Shown: in pieces, positions 1-8,687 of the stretch
Numbering within the stretch: position 1 is the first letter of the stretch
How the letters are laid out: every line of letters starts with the position of its first letter
Source: CAZUGO01 sp964619935
Lineage (GTDB): Bacteria; Planctomycetota; Phycisphaerae; UBA1845; CAIVHJ01
Assembly: GCA_964619935.1 (NCBI GenBank)
Contig: CAZUGO010000046.1
Location: 26,241 to 90,240, forward strand
Length of the DNA: 64,000 bases
Direction: 5' to 3'
Made by a program: the position numbers and the translations under genes
Notes under the pieces: model-generated
What the model saw: only the letters and a program-made list of their open reading frames with translations
Told to the model about the DNA's origin: nothing
Databases searched by the model: none

Positions 1-468
1 GGTCAACTCGTCCCGATCCCAGCTCCAGGCGGGCGGCGTCATCTCGATGAAACGCAGCTCATTGCCGCGCAGCTTGACGTAATTTGCGTGATAAGAATAG
101 TACGGTGAGAACGTCACTACGTTGTCGCCGGGATTCAGGGTGGCTTCACAGAGGGCCGAAAACCCGCCGGCTGACCCGATCGACACCATGATCTCGGTTT
201 CGGGGTCGGCGGTGATGCCGTTGTGGCGTTGCAGCTTGTCGGCGATGGCCTCGCGGACCGAATGGATGCCTTGCATGTGGGTGTAGATGGCCCGATTGTC
301 GTCGATGGCCGCCTTGGCTGCCTGCTTCAGCAGGTCGGGTGCCGGTTGATCACAGACTCCCTGAGACAGATTGACGCCGCCGATGCGCTGGACCCACGCC
401 GAATACTTGCGAATGTCCGACTCCTGTTGGCTCAGGATGCGTTGCGAGAGAAAGCGAGACATCGACAT
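1..468 (-). CDS. Pyridoxal-phosphate aminotransferase, class I/II (N-terminal part; runs off the window)
   Basis: The first 156 codons of a fold-type I PLP aminotransferase are visible; the rest lies beyond position 1. The reading begins MSMSRFLSQRILSQQ, with a second in-frame ATG two codons later. Family features are the N-terminal 'GGVNLSQGVCDQPAPD' segment, the 'YTHMQGIHSVREAIA' region and the cofactor-binding 'SIGSAGGFSALCEA' turn, followed by 'FSPYYSYHANYVKLRG'. These fit aspartate/kynurenine-type aminotransferases that transfer an amino group to a 2-oxo acid in the cytoplasm. The Schiff-base lysine is outside the window, so the substrate cannot be assigned. It is transcribed away from the FG-GAP gene. 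Confidence 0.85.
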   Translation of the reverse strand, partial: MSMSRFLSQRILSQQESDIRKYSAWVQRIGGVNLSQGVCDQPAPDLLKQAAKAAIDDNRAIYTHMQGIHSVREAIADKLQRHNGITADPETEIMVSIGSAGGFSALCEATLNPGDNVVTFSPYYSYHANYVKLRGNELRFIEMTPPAWSWDRDELT

Positions 469-832
469 GCCTTTCTGATGCGACTCCCGACACACCCGCA
501 GGGGCGTGCGGCACGGTCCAGGGATTGATCAACGAGTCATTCTAGAAGACAGCGCGGCGGCCCGCAAACCGGCCCGGCTCGCACTTCGGCGGAGCGACCG
601 CGCCCGGCGATCCACCCGGGCGGGCTGTCGGTCTCGACCAATGGGCGTGGATCCAAGGCTCCCGCGCCGCCGGCCCCAGCGCGGATCGCAGTTTCCCGGG
701 AGTGCGTGGGTGGGTGGGGGCACCTGCGGGGAACCCTTGCCTCCGCCAGGCAGCCGTCGGGCCGCAGTCAGTGGGATCGGGCTCACCTAAACTGCGGTCA
801 AGTCCGCACCCACGGGTTGACGACACAGTAAT
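469..832. other. Divergent intergenic region, no gene recognised
   Basis: A 364-bp GC-rich stretch lies between the leftward aminotransferase and the rightward FG-GAP gene, so it should carry promoters for both. Open frames across it have no recognisable protein features. I see no clear -35/-10 pair. Confidence 0.5.
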
Positions 833-2338
833 ATGAAATATGCACAGCAGGTCCAGGCGCTTGGGCAGGCGATGGCGGTGATCGTGGTCGGTCTGTGCTG
901 GCCGCGGGCGGCCGGTGCCCAGGCCTCTTGCCAGCTGTCCGAGCAGGTCGAGCTGCAGGCCGCGTCCACGACCGGCGGCGATCGCTACGGCTTTGCGGTT
1001 GACGTCTTCGGCGATGTTGCCGTGGTCGGCGCCTATCGCCATGATCCCGGTGGGCTGGTCAATGCCGGGGCGGTGTACGTGTATCGGTTCGACGGGGCGG
1101 TTTGGATTCCAGACCTGATCCATGGCGGGGCCGCGATGCTGACCGCGCCGGATGCCGCCGCCGGCGACGAGTTCGGCTACGATGTTGCCGTCGGGCAGCA
1201 ACGCATGGTCATCGGCGCCCCGCAGGCCGGAGCGGTGTACTTGTATGAACGCGATGCCGCCGGATGGGGCTATTCCGCCACGTTGCAACCGGCGGTCGGA
1301 TCAGCGAGTGATCACTTCGGTGGGGCCGTGGGGTTGCACGGCGACACGGTCGTGGTCGGGGCCCGCTCCGCTGATGTGGCTGGCATCAACTCTGGTGCGG
1401 CTTATGTCTTTCAGCGCATCGCTGGTGACTGGCAGCAGCAGGCGACACTGGTGGCGGACGAGAGCAGCGTGACCTTGGACTACTTCGGAACGGCGGTCGG
1501 CATCGACCAGGACGTCATCGTCGTCGGGGCCGATTATGACGACGCCAATGGCGAGAACGCCGGCGCCGCCTACGTGTTTCGCCGGGCATCGGGCCCTTGC
1601 GCGGGCAGCACTTGTCCGTGGCTCCAGGAGGCCAAGCTGGGCGGATTCGGCGATCCCCCGGGAAGCTACGTGAGTGACTTCTTCGGGTTCAGCACGGCGG
1701 TCTCGGGGACCGTGGTCGCCGTGGGTGCCCGTCGACACAGCCACAGTGGGTTGAACTTGGCCGGCGCGACCTACGTGTTTCGCTGGAACAGTGGGTCCTG
1801 GGTTCCGGAGGCGGTCCTGACCGCAATGGACGCCGAGCACTTCGATCAATTCGGTTATGCGGTCGATGTACAGGGTCCGGTGATCGCGGTGGGTGCCAAG
1901 GGCGCCGACACCGGCGTGGAGCCGGATAGCGGCGAACCCTGGGCCGCCGCGGGCGCCGCCTACGTCTTCCGGTATGAGGGCGGCCAATGGAACGAACACG
2001 CCAAGCTGGTGGATTCTGATCCGTTCCTGGATGACTGGCTCGGTGGGGCGGTGGCGGTTTCGGGCCAACACGTCATCGCCGGCGCCGAAGGCACCGACCT
2101 GTTCGATGGTCCGGGCGGCTGGTTCTCCGGGTCCGCGTTCGTCTTTGCCAGCGGATGCCAAGGCGGCACTTGCCTGGCGGATATCGACAACGATGGCGCC
2201 GCAGGCGGGTTCGATTTGGCCTTGTTGCTGGCGGCCTGGGGCTGGAATCCGGGGCATCCCGCTGACTTTAACCAGGACGGGATGGTCAACGACCCCGACC
2301 TGGCCGCCTTGCTCGGAGGCTGGGGGCCTTGCGAGTAG
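833..2338 (+). CDS. Secreted FG-GAP repeat protein with C-terminal dockerin-like domain
   Basis: 501 residues. The N-terminus is a signal peptide (about residues 1-31, hydrophobic 'AMAVIVVGLCWPRAAGAQA'). The body is a series of about six to seven FG-GAP (integrin-alpha-like) repeats: 'DRYGFAVDVFGDVAVVGAY', 'DEFGYDVAVGQQRMVIGAP', 'DHFGGAVGLHGDTVVVGA' and so on, each followed by an 'AGAAYVF' strand, so a beta-propeller is expected. The last ~55 residues hold two Ca-binding-loop-like segments ('DIDNDGAAGGFDLALLLAAWG' region and 'DFNQDGMVNDPDLAALLGGWG' region), the dockerin-like tail common in Phycisphaerae exported proteins. Expected to be exported and possibly surface-attached; ligand unknown. 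The start is the first ATG after a weak ribosome binding site. Confidence 0.85.
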   Translation: MKYAQQVQALGQAMAVIVVGLCWPRAAGAQASCQLSEQVELQAASTTGGDRYGFAVDVFGDVAVVGAYRHDPGGLVNAGAVYVYRFDGAVWIPDLIHGGAAMLTAPDAAAGDEFGYDVAVGQQRMVIGAPQAGAVYLYERDAAGWGYSATLQPAVGSASDHFGGAVGLHGDTVVVGARSADVAGINSGAAYVFQRIAGDWQQQATLVADESSVTLDYFGTAVGIDQDVIVVGADYDDANGENAGAAYVFRRASGPCAGSTCPWLQEAKLGGFGDPPGSYVSDFFGFSTAVSGTVVAVGARRHSHSGLNLAGATYVFRWNSGSWVPEAVLTAMDAEHFDQFGYAVDVQGPVIAVGAKGADTGVEPDSGEPWAAAGAAYVFRYEGGQWNEHAKLVDSDPFLDDWLGGAVAVSGQHVIAGAEGTDLFDGPGGWFSGSAFVFASGCQGGTCLADIDNDGAAGGFDLALLLAAWGWNPGHPADFNQDGMVNDPDLAALLGGWGPCE

Positions 2339-2355
2339 ACGGGCCCAGGTTCCTC

Positions 2356-3537
2356 TCAGATCAGGCCCAATTCGCGGCCGGTCCGGGCAAAAGCCTGCAC
2401 CGCCTGGTCGAGCTGCTCGGGTGAATGTGCAGCGCTGATCTGGCAGCGCAGACGGGCTTCGCCCTTGGGCACGACCGGATAGCCGAAGCCACTGACAAAT
2501 ACACCCCGTTCGAACAATTTCTGCTGAAAGGTGTTGGCCAAGGCCGCGTCGCCGACCATCACCGGCACGATGGGCGTCCCGCCTTCCAGGACCTTCAAAC
2601 CCACTTGTCCGATTGCGTTGCGGAAGCGATGGGTGTTGTCGCGCAGCCGTTGCAGGCGCTCAGGTTCGGACATCAGCACGTCGATCGCGGCCATGGAGCC
2701 GCCGCAGACGGCCGGTGGGAGGGCGTTGCTGAACAGGTGCGGCCGCGAGTTCTGCAGCAGATAGTCGCACACCGCCCTGGAGCCCGCCACATAACCGCCG
2801 CAGGCCCCGCCGAGCGCCTTGCCCAACGTCGACGTCTGGATGGTACCCTCGCCGAGCACCCCGAAGTGCTCGGCCGTGCCGCGACCGCCTGGGCCCAGGA
2901 CTCCGGTGGCGTGCGACTCGTCGACGACCAGCGTGGCGTCGTATCGCTGCGCCAGCTCCTTCAGGGCGGGCAGATCGGCGATGTCCCCTTCCATGCTGAA
3001 GACGCCGTCGGTAATAATCAGCTTGATGTTCGCCGCAGAGCCCTGGAGCATGTCTTTCAGTTGCGTGAGGTCGCCGTGGGCGAAAATGTTGCGCTGGGCT
3101 TTGGACAACCGGATGGCGTCGATGATCGAGGCATGATTCAAGGCGTCCGAGAATATGGCATCTTCCGGGGTGCTCGCCAGTGTCGGGATCAGCCCGACGT
3201 TGGCGTCCCAGCAGCTGATGTAGGTGAGCGCGGCTTCGCAACCGATGAACTCGCTGATCTTGCGCTCCAGATCCAGGTGGCAGGTCATGGTGCCACAGAT
3301 GAAGCGCACGCTGGAGGTCCCCTGGCCGTAGGTCTCCAAGGCCTGATGGGCGCCGGCGATGACCCGGGGATGGGCCGAGAGCCCCAGGTAGTTGTTGCTG
3401 GACAGCATGATGGTGTCGCGCCGATTCAGGGTGACCTGCGCTCCCTGGGGTGAGCCAAGTTCCAGGGCCTGCTTGTAACGACCGGACTGCCGCAGCTCGG
3501 CCAGGCGGCTGTTCAAGATGGTGTCGAGTGTATTCAT
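2356..3537 (-). CDS. kbl: 2-amino-3-ketobutyrate CoA ligase (glycine C-acetyltransferase)
   Basis: 393 residues, the usual family length. It is a PLP-dependent alpha-oxoamine synthase that converts 2-amino-3-ketobutyrate plus CoA to glycine and acetyl-CoA. Visible motifs are 'SSNNYLGLSAHPRV', 'GTSSVRFICGT', 'DALNHASIIDAIRLS', 'VVDESHATGVLGPGGRG' and the cofactor lysine in 'STLGKALGGACGG' (Lys240). The related 8-amino-7-oxononanoate synthase (BioF) shares this fold, but the close downstream position after tdh on the same strand (50-bp gap) makes Kbl the better call. It completes the two-step threonine-to-glycine route. Confidence 0.95.
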   Translation of the reverse strand: MNTLDTILNSRLAELRQSGRYKQALELGSPQGAQVTLNRRDTIMLSSNNYLGLSAHPRVIAGAHQALETYGQGTSSVRFICGTMTCHLDLERKISEFIGCEAALTYISCWDANVGLIPTLASTPEDAIFSDALNHASIIDAIRLSKAQRNIFAHGDLTQLKDMLQGSAANIKLIITDGVFSMEGDIADLPALKELAQRYDATLVVDESHATGVLGPGGRGTAEHFGVLGEGTIQTSTLGKALGGACGGYVAGSRAVCDYLLQNSRPHLFSNALPPAVCGGSMAAIDVLMSEPERLQRLRDNTHRFRNAIGQVGLKVLEGGTPIVPVMVGDAALANTFQQKLFERGVFVSGFGYPVVPKGEARLRCQISAAHSPEQLDQAVQAFARTGRELGLI

Positions 3538-3587
3538 CGGAGGCCTCGCTGCGATCGGGAGGTCACGGTTGCCGGTCGGGTCGCTGC

Positions 3588-4712
3588 TCAGCGATGGACC
3601 ACCGCACCCTTGGTGTCGGGATCGAACTCGCGGGTCCGACCGTCGGACGCCGGCGGCTTGGTGATTTTGCGATCCGGGCGGATGATGATCTTGCAGGCCT
3701 GCCCGGCGGCCAGGGTGGCCATCGAATCGTTGATGTCATCGAATGCGATTTCTTTGGAGATCAGCGGTCGCAGGTCGACCACGCCGCTTTCCAGCAGCCA
3801 GCGGGTTTTGTACCAGGTGTCGAATATTCGCCTGCCGTTCAGCGCCAAAACGTTGAGGTTCTTGAAGATCATCTTCTCGGCGACATCGATTTCGACGGGG
3901 CTCGATGGGATGCCGAAGAGGATGACCCGGCCGCCGTTGCGCACGATTTCGAAAGCGTTGTTGATGGCTGCGGGAGCACCGCTCATCTCCAGGACGAGGT
4001 CGAATCCCAGGCCGCCGTTGGCCGCGATCAGTTCGGCGGCGTGGTGCGTCCGGGCGTCGAATACGGCGTCGGCCCCCAGGGTGCCCGCCAGATTCAGTCG
4101 GAAGTCAATAACGTCGGTGGCGACCACCCGGGCGGCGCCGGAAGCCCGGGCGATGGAGATCGCGAACAAGCCGATGGGCCCGCAGCCAAGCACGGCCACC
4201 GACAGCCCGGTGATTTCCTGCCCCATGGTGACATAGACCGCGTTCCCGAACGGCTCCTGCAGGGTGGCGATTTCGGCCGGCAGTTTGTCGCGCGCGTTCT
4301 GCCAGACCACCTTCTCGGGGACCACCACGAAGTCGGCAAAGGCCCCGGGGCAATCGACACCCAGAATGCGGGTTCGCGGGCACAGGTGGGCCTGGCCGGT
4401 GCGACATTGGAAGCACATGCCGCAGGTGATATGGGACTCAGCGGACACATAATCGCCGACCTCGACGTTTTCGACCCGGGAACCGACCTGGACTACCGTT
4501 CCGGCGAACTCATGGCCCAACGTCAGCGGTGTCTTGATACGGCCACGGGCCCAGGTGTCCCATTTCCAGATGTGCACGTCGGTTCCGCAGCAACTGGCGG
4601 CCTCGACCTGAACCAGGACGTCGTGGTCGCCTGGTTCGGGGACCGGCACCGTCTCAATGGACAACCCTACCGCGGGGTCGGTTTTTCGGATGGCACGCAT
4701 TGTTTCAGCCAT
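3588..4712 (-). CDS. tdh: L-threonine 3-dehydrogenase (zinc-dependent MDR family)
   Basis: 374 residues. Oxidises L-threonine to 2-amino-3-ketobutyrate with NAD. The catalytic zinc ligands sit in 'CCGTDVHIWKWD' (Cys42) and 'LGHEFAG' (His67, Glu68). The structural zinc site is Cys97, Cys100, Cys103 and Cys111. The Rossmann fold is 'VAVLGCGPIGLFAISIARA'. The C-terminus extends roughly 25 residues past the family core with a polar tail. It is the first gene of the tdh-kbl operon. The 'HIWKWDTWA' segment matches Tdh rather than sorbitol dehydrogenase. Confidence 0.95.
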   Translation of the reverse strand: MAETMRAIRKTDPAVGLSIETVPVPEPGDHDVLVQVEAASCCGTDVHIWKWDTWARGRIKTPLTLGHEFAGTVVQVGSRVENVEVGDYVSAESHITCGMCFQCRTGQAHLCPRTRILGVDCPGAFADFVVVPEKVVWQNARDKLPAEIATLQEPFGNAVYVTMGQEITGLSVAVLGCGPIGLFAISIARASGAARVVATDVIDFRLNLAGTLGADAVFDARTHHAAELIAANGGLGFDLVLEMSGAPAAINNAFEIVRNGGRVILFGIPSSPVEIDVAEKMIFKNLNVLALNGRRIFDTWYKTRWLLESGVVDLRPLISKEIAFDDINDSMATLAAGQACKIIIRPDRKITKPPASDGRTREFDPDTKGAVVHR

Positions 4713-5042
4713 GGCAGGCGGTCCTCTCGGGCGGCGGTTCGCGGTCGTGGTCGGGACCGAAGCATGGTATGGTTTGGCAAGGACTTATGCAACGCGACCA
4801 CCCGGCCGGGGACGCAGTCGGGGCGGGCAAATCCCAGTTGACCTTGCCGGCGAAATCGCGTAACCTTGCTCATGGACAGGCCTAGTGCCTGAACAGGTTA
4901 CGAGTCCAGCCGCAGTGGTTAATCATCGTCAGGCACAACCCCCAGCCGGTTTCGGGTTGAGTGACGGCTCGAGGCGAGCCGCCTTGACTGGTCGATTGCC
5001 GCGAAGCCTACCCCCTCGGGTCCAAGCGAAGGAGACCGGGCG
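4713..5042. other. Divergent intergenic region between tdh and the coiled-coil gene
   Basis: 330 bp with no credible gene. It contains a candidate promoter for tdh (listed separately) and the 'AAGGAGA' ribosome binding site (about 5029-5035) of the TTG-started gene at 5043. Confidence 0.5.
4764..4792 (-). promoter_or_regulatory. Candidate sigma-70-like promoter for tdh-kbl
   Basis: On the minus strand TTGCAT (4792-4787) and TACCAT (4769-4764) are separated by 17 bp, about 50 bp upstream of the tdh start. The match to TTGACA/TATAAT is partial, so this rests on spacing and position. Confidence 0.35.
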
Positions 5043-5930
5043 TTGAACACACTAACCAAGGTATTCATTGTCCTGTTGGTGATCTTCAGCATCTCGTTTA
5101 CCATGATGACGATCCAGTTCTCCGCCAACATTCCCGACTGGAAGGACCAGGCAGAGAGCTGGAAAGTCAAGTCCCAACAAATCGATACCTTCAATCGCAA
5201 CCTGATCGCCATCAAGGTGGCCGAGGCCGCCAAGGCCGCCGATGAGCGTCGGCGGTGGAGCGAGGAGCGCGCCCAACTCACCGATGCCCGCGACCAGGCG
5301 TTGGCCGAGGTCAAGGAGCAGGGCAACAAGCTGGCCAAGGCCGAGAGCGACATTACTTCCCAGAACGCCACGATCAAGAAGCTGTCGGCGGAGCTGGGAA
5401 TCGCCCAGACCACCGCTGCCAAGGCCCGCGAGCACCTGGCCACCCTGGAGCAGCGGAACATCGAGCTGGAAAAGGCCCACCTGGACTTCACCGAATCGCT
5501 CAATGAGCGGGTGGCGACGATCATCGTTCTGGAGCAGCAGACCCGCCAGCAGGAGCAGGCCATCCACATCCTCCGTGAAGAGAACGGCAAGCTGCTCAAG
5601 AAGTTAGGACTGCGGGCGTCCGGCATTGAAGACACCACGGTGTCGGTGCCCTTCGACCACGTGAAAGCGGCCGCCCAGGCCAAGATCTCCCCGATTCGAG
5701 GTCAGGTTCGCAATGTCAGCGGCGAGCTGGCCAGCATCTCGGTGGGCAGCAACGACGGCGTCGAGGTGGGCATGACCTTCATCATCTACAACCGCAACGG
5801 CTACTTGGGTGACCTGGAGGTCACCGATGTTCAGCCGAGCGGGGCCGCCGGAGTCCTGAAGTTCATCAACGGTCCGATTGCCGTCGGCGACATGGTGGCC
5901 GACGAAGACGGCTACGTCGCGATGAACTAG
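5043..5930 (+). CDS. Membrane-anchored coiled-coil protein of unknown function
   Basis: 295 residues from a TTG start with a good upstream AAGGAGA. Residues ~6-26 ('VFIVLLVIFSISFTMMTIQ') form one membrane anchor. Residues ~35-185 are a long charged heptad-rich coiled coil ('AEVKEQGNKLAKAESDITSQ' and similar). The last ~85 residues form a beta-rich globular domain ('SISVGSNDGVEVGMTFIIYN', 'GPIAVGDMVADEDGYVAMN'), of the kind found at the C-terminus of FlgT-like and other envelope proteins. Topology suggests a periplasmic coiled coil. It stands just upstream of the mre genes, so a role in envelope organisation is possible but only inferred. Confidence 0.75.
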   Translation: MNTLTKVFIVLLVIFSISFTMMTIQFSANIPDWKDQAESWKVKSQQIDTFNRNLIAIKVAEAAKAADERRRWSEERAQLTDARDQALAEVKEQGNKLAKAESDITSQNATIKKLSAELGIAQTTAAKAREHLATLEQRNIELEKAHLDFTESLNERVATIIVLEQQTRQQEQAIHILREENGKLLKKLGLRASGIEDTTVSVPFDHVKAAAQAKISPIRGQVRNVSGELASISVGSNDGVEVGMTFIIYNRNGYLGDLEVTDVQPSGAAGVLKFINGPIAVGDMVADEDGYVAMN

Positions 5931-6001
5931 CCGGGGCCCGGCTGGCGTTCGGTCGATCCCTGGCTTATGATCGTCTCACCGGGTGATGGAGAACAACACA
6001 C

Positions 6002-6169
6002 ATGGCAGAACCTGGGGTTGGTGGGAAAAATAGAATTGTCCCTGCCAGTGATGTCTACACTTCGCTTCTGATTATTGCTACAGTATTCATGATCCTGGGT
6101 ACGGTGTTCCTCGCGTGGAAAAGCAGCGTCCTGTTTGGCACCTGGCTGCCGACCGGCCCTGCCGGATGA
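6002..6169 (+). CDS. Small single-pass membrane protein (55 aa)
   Basis: ATG at 6002 gives MAEPGVGGKNRIVPASDVYT followed by a hydrophobic segment 'SLLIIATVFMILGTVFLAW' and a short polar tail ending TGPAG. It lies between the coiled-coil gene and mreB on the same strand. A 'GGAG' (5987-5990) precedes the start. The clean hydrophilic-TM-polar pattern supports a real gene, but no family is recognised. N-terminus in the cytoplasm is plausible. Confidence 0.6.
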   Translation: MAEPGVGGKNRIVPASDVYTSLLIIATVFMILGTVFLAWKSSVLFGTWLPTGPAG

Positions 6170-6284
6170 CCCGCGGCGTGGCGGGCTCCTGCTGTTCGTG
6201 AGGCCTTGCGTTTCGCATTTCTGACTGGGAACTGAACGAGAGAAGCGAGCCCACACCCGCTTCTTCAACGTGGAAGGGGTCTGT

Positions 6285-7340
6285 GTGCTGATCCTTGATT
6301 CATTGTTCAGCATGTTCAGCGTCGACATGGGTATCGACCTGGGCACCTGCAATACCTTGGTCTGCGTGCAGGGCGAGGGCGTGGTGCTCAACGAACCGTC
6401 GGTGGTCGCCGTCAAGCGCGGAACCAACCGCGTGCTGAACAACGGCAACGCCGTCGGGCTGGTGGCCAAGGAGATGCTGGGAAAGACGCCCGGATCGATT
6501 TCTGCCATTCGCCCCCTGCAGGACGGGGTCATTGCCGACTTCGACATTACCGAAGCCATGCTCTCGTACTTTATTCGCAAGGCCATGGGCAAGCGCAGCT
6601 TCTTTAAGCCGCGGGTGGTGATTGCGATTCCGTCTGGCATTACGGCGGTGGAGAAGCGGGCGGTGTACAATTCCGCCGAGCGGGCCGGGGCCCGCCAGGT
6701 CTTTCTGGTGGAAGAGCCCATGGCCGCCGGGATCGGCGCCGGGCTGCCGATTGAGGAACCCAACGCCGCCATGATCGTCGACATTGGTGGGGGGACCACC
6801 GAGGTGGCGATCATGTCGCTGGCGGACATTCAGGCCTGTGAGTCGATTCGGGTGGCCGGGGACGACATGGACGAGGCCATCTGCGCCCACATGAAACGGA
6901 CGTACAACCTGACCATCGGCCCGCAAAGCGCCGAGCGAACCAAGATCCAGGTGGGTTCGGCGGCGCCCAACGGCGAAGAGTCGGTCATGATCGTTCGCGG
7001 GCGCGATCTGATCAGCGGACTGCCGCGTTCGGCCGAGGTGTCCAGCGCCGAGATCCGCGAAGCGCTGAAGGAGCCGGTGGGCCAGATCATCGATTGCGTG
7101 ATGCGGACGCTGGAGCGTGCCGAGCCGGAGTTGGCTGCCGATCTGGCGGAAAACGGATTTCACCTGGCCGGCGGTGGGGCGTTGCTCAAGGGGCTGCCCG
7201 AGGTCATGAGCCAGGCGACCGGATTGCAGGTCAAGCTGGTCGACGATCCACTCAGTTGTGTGGCCCGGGGGACCAGCGTGTACCTGGAAAACCTCGCTGC
7301 CTGGAAGGACACCCTCGAATCCGACGCGGATGAGTACTAG
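6285..7340 (+). CDS. mreB: Rod shape-determining protein MreB
   Basis: 351 residues, a bacterial actin homologue that polymerises under the inner membrane and directs side-wall peptidoglycan synthesis. Motifs are phosphate-1 'MGIDLGTCNTLV' (most MreBs have DLGTANT), phosphate-2 'AMIVDIGGGTTEVAIMSL' and 'GGGALLKGLPEVM'. The frame is open from a GTG at 6270, but the GTG at 6285 is preferred because a GGAAGGGG lies just upstream and it yields the standard short N-terminus (residues LILDSLFSMFSVDMG). It is followed by mreC; mreD and mrdA/rodA are not in the window. Confidence 0.95.
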   Translation: MLILDSLFSMFSVDMGIDLGTCNTLVCVQGEGVVLNEPSVVAVKRGTNRVLNNGNAVGLVAKEMLGKTPGSISAIRPLQDGVIADFDITEAMLSYFIRKAMGKRSFFKPRVVIAIPSGITAVEKRAVYNSAERAGARQVFLVEEPMAAGIGAGLPIEEPNAAMIVDIGGGTTEVAIMSLADIQACESIRVAGDDMDEAICAHMKRTYNLTIGPQSAERTKIQVGSAAPNGEESVMIVRGRDLISGLPRSAEVSSAEIREALKEPVGQIIDCVMRTLERAEPELAADLAENGFHLAGGGALLKGLPEVMSQATGLQVKLVDDPLSCVARGTSVYLENLAAWKDTLESDADEY

Positions 7341-7475
7341 GTCTTTCACCTGCACGCCGAGTGCGGGCAGGCGGCGGCGACCGGGCAGGTGCTGCCGGCC
7401 ACCGGAGCATGAAGGATCGGCCAACCCGCCTGCGTGCCAGGGCCAGCCGTGCGGGTGGGCCGGCGGGGATGTCTG

Positions 7476-8384
7476 ATGCGGCGGCAATTCAAACGAAAAT
7501 CTCGGACCCGGGTCCTGGGGCCGTTGCTGCTGGTGTCGCTGGTGACGGTGGTCCTGCCCAAGCCATTCACCGGGGCCCTGAGCAGCGTGATTCAGATTCT
7601 GGTGCCCCTGCAACACACCTTCAGTTCGCTGGAAGGCGGTGCCGAAGCGCCGGCCATGCGCTTCAGCGCCCAGGAAGTCGAACAACTGGAGCGCCGCCTG
7701 CTGGCCTACGAAAATCAGTTCGCATCGCTGCGCATCCGGATTCACGAGCTGGAGGAGTTCAACGTCGAACTCAGCGGCATTCGCCGCCGCGGGCTGGACG
7801 GCGGCCGGTTGATCCCGGCGCGGATCGTGTCAAGCGACAGTCTGCCCTGGCGCGAGAGCCGGCTGATCGACCGCGGGACCTTGGCGGGTCTGGGACCTGA
7901 TCATGCGGTGGTTTCTCGACTGGTGCTGACCAGCGGCGAGCCCGACGGCGTGCGCGACGGCATGAGCATCCTGTCGGCCGAGGTGCTGGTCGGCGAGGTG
8001 GTTCGGGCCAACACCCATACCGCCAACATCCTGCTGGTCTCCGATCGCGAAGCTCAGCCGCGGCTGGTCCGCATCGGGCGACCGTCGGCCGGTGGTTTCG
8101 AAGCGCTGCCCGCCGAGTTCATGATGCACGGGATCGGCAGGGGCCGCATGGAGATCCGCGGGGTCAGCCGCAATCACATTGAACAGCGCGCGATCCGCAC
8201 CGGGGATGTGGTGCTGACCTCCGCGTCCGACGATCGTCTGCCGGTGGCGGTGATGGTCGGCGAAATCGCCGAGATCCTGCCGGACGACGACAACGGCGTG
8301 CTCTACAACCTGCGGGTCAAGCCTGCCCTCGACCTCGACAATCTCAAGCGCGTGTACGTGGTGGACGCCCGCCCCGCCGAGTGA
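7476..8384 (+). CDS. mreC: Rod shape-determining protein MreC
   Basis: 302 residues. The N-terminal basic stretch 'MRRQFKRKSRTR' leads into one TM helix ('VLGPLLLVSLVTVVLPKPF'). A coiled coil around residues 60-100 follows ('EVEQLERRLLAYENQFASL'), then the periplasmic beta-barrel domain ('GMSILSAEVLVGEVVRANTH', 'GDVVLTSASDDRLPVAVMVG'). MreC links MreB to the penicillin-binding elongation machinery. The ATG at 7476 is chosen because it puts the charged residues right before the membrane helix; the frame is open 14 codons further upstream. mreD is not adjacent. Confidence 0.9.
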   Translation: MRRQFKRKSRTRVLGPLLLVSLVTVVLPKPFTGALSSVIQILVPLQHTFSSLEGGAEAPAMRFSAQEVEQLERRLLAYENQFASLRIRIHELEEFNVELSGIRRRGLDGGRLIPARIVSSDSLPWRESRLIDRGTLAGLGPDHAVVSRLVLTSGEPDGVRDGMSILSAEVLVGEVVRANTHTANILLVSDREAQPRLVRIGRPSAGGFEALPAEFMMHGIGRGRMEIRGVSRNHIEQRAIRTGDVVLTSASDDRLPVAVMVGEIAEILPDDDNGVLYNLRVKPALDLDNLKRVYVVDARPAE

Positions 8385-8687
8385 CCCCGACCGCCGGCGA
8401 GCCCGCGGTTGACGAGCCGGCGGTGCCCGACCGATAAGGACCAAGGCAGTTTATCCCCTGGGTGCGGTCGCCGGGCCGGGTGGCGCGGTGACCGGCGGCT
8501 GGGTCCTGTAAGGCAAGCCCTTGAGGCTCGGGAAGGCCAGGGCGCATCAGCCGCGTCAATCCGCCGAGCCGTCAGGTCGCGAGGACCTGGACGGCCCCTC
8601 CCCCAAATCGATCGGCCGTTACGTCAAGTATGCCGGGGGCCCTTTCGATACCGAGGATGGCACTGGATCTTCGAGGAGCCCCGGCGA
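8385..8687. other. Intergenic, nothing recognised
   Basis: 303 bp between mreC and the HD-GYP gene. The reading frame of the downstream gene stays open through part of it, but the upstream peptide is low-complexity and unlike HD-GYP proteins. No mreD-like hydrophobic frame is present. Confidence 0.45.

Noticed and set aside
2356..3537. BioF (8-amino-7-oxononanoate synthase) for this gene
   Set aside because: Same fold, but direct linkage to tdh and the Kbl-like length make glycine C-acetyltransferase more likely.
8409..8687. Longer N-terminus for the HD-GYP gene
   Set aside because: The upstream codons give a low-complexity peptide, while the ATG at 8688 has a good ribosome binding site and the usual N-terminal sequence.
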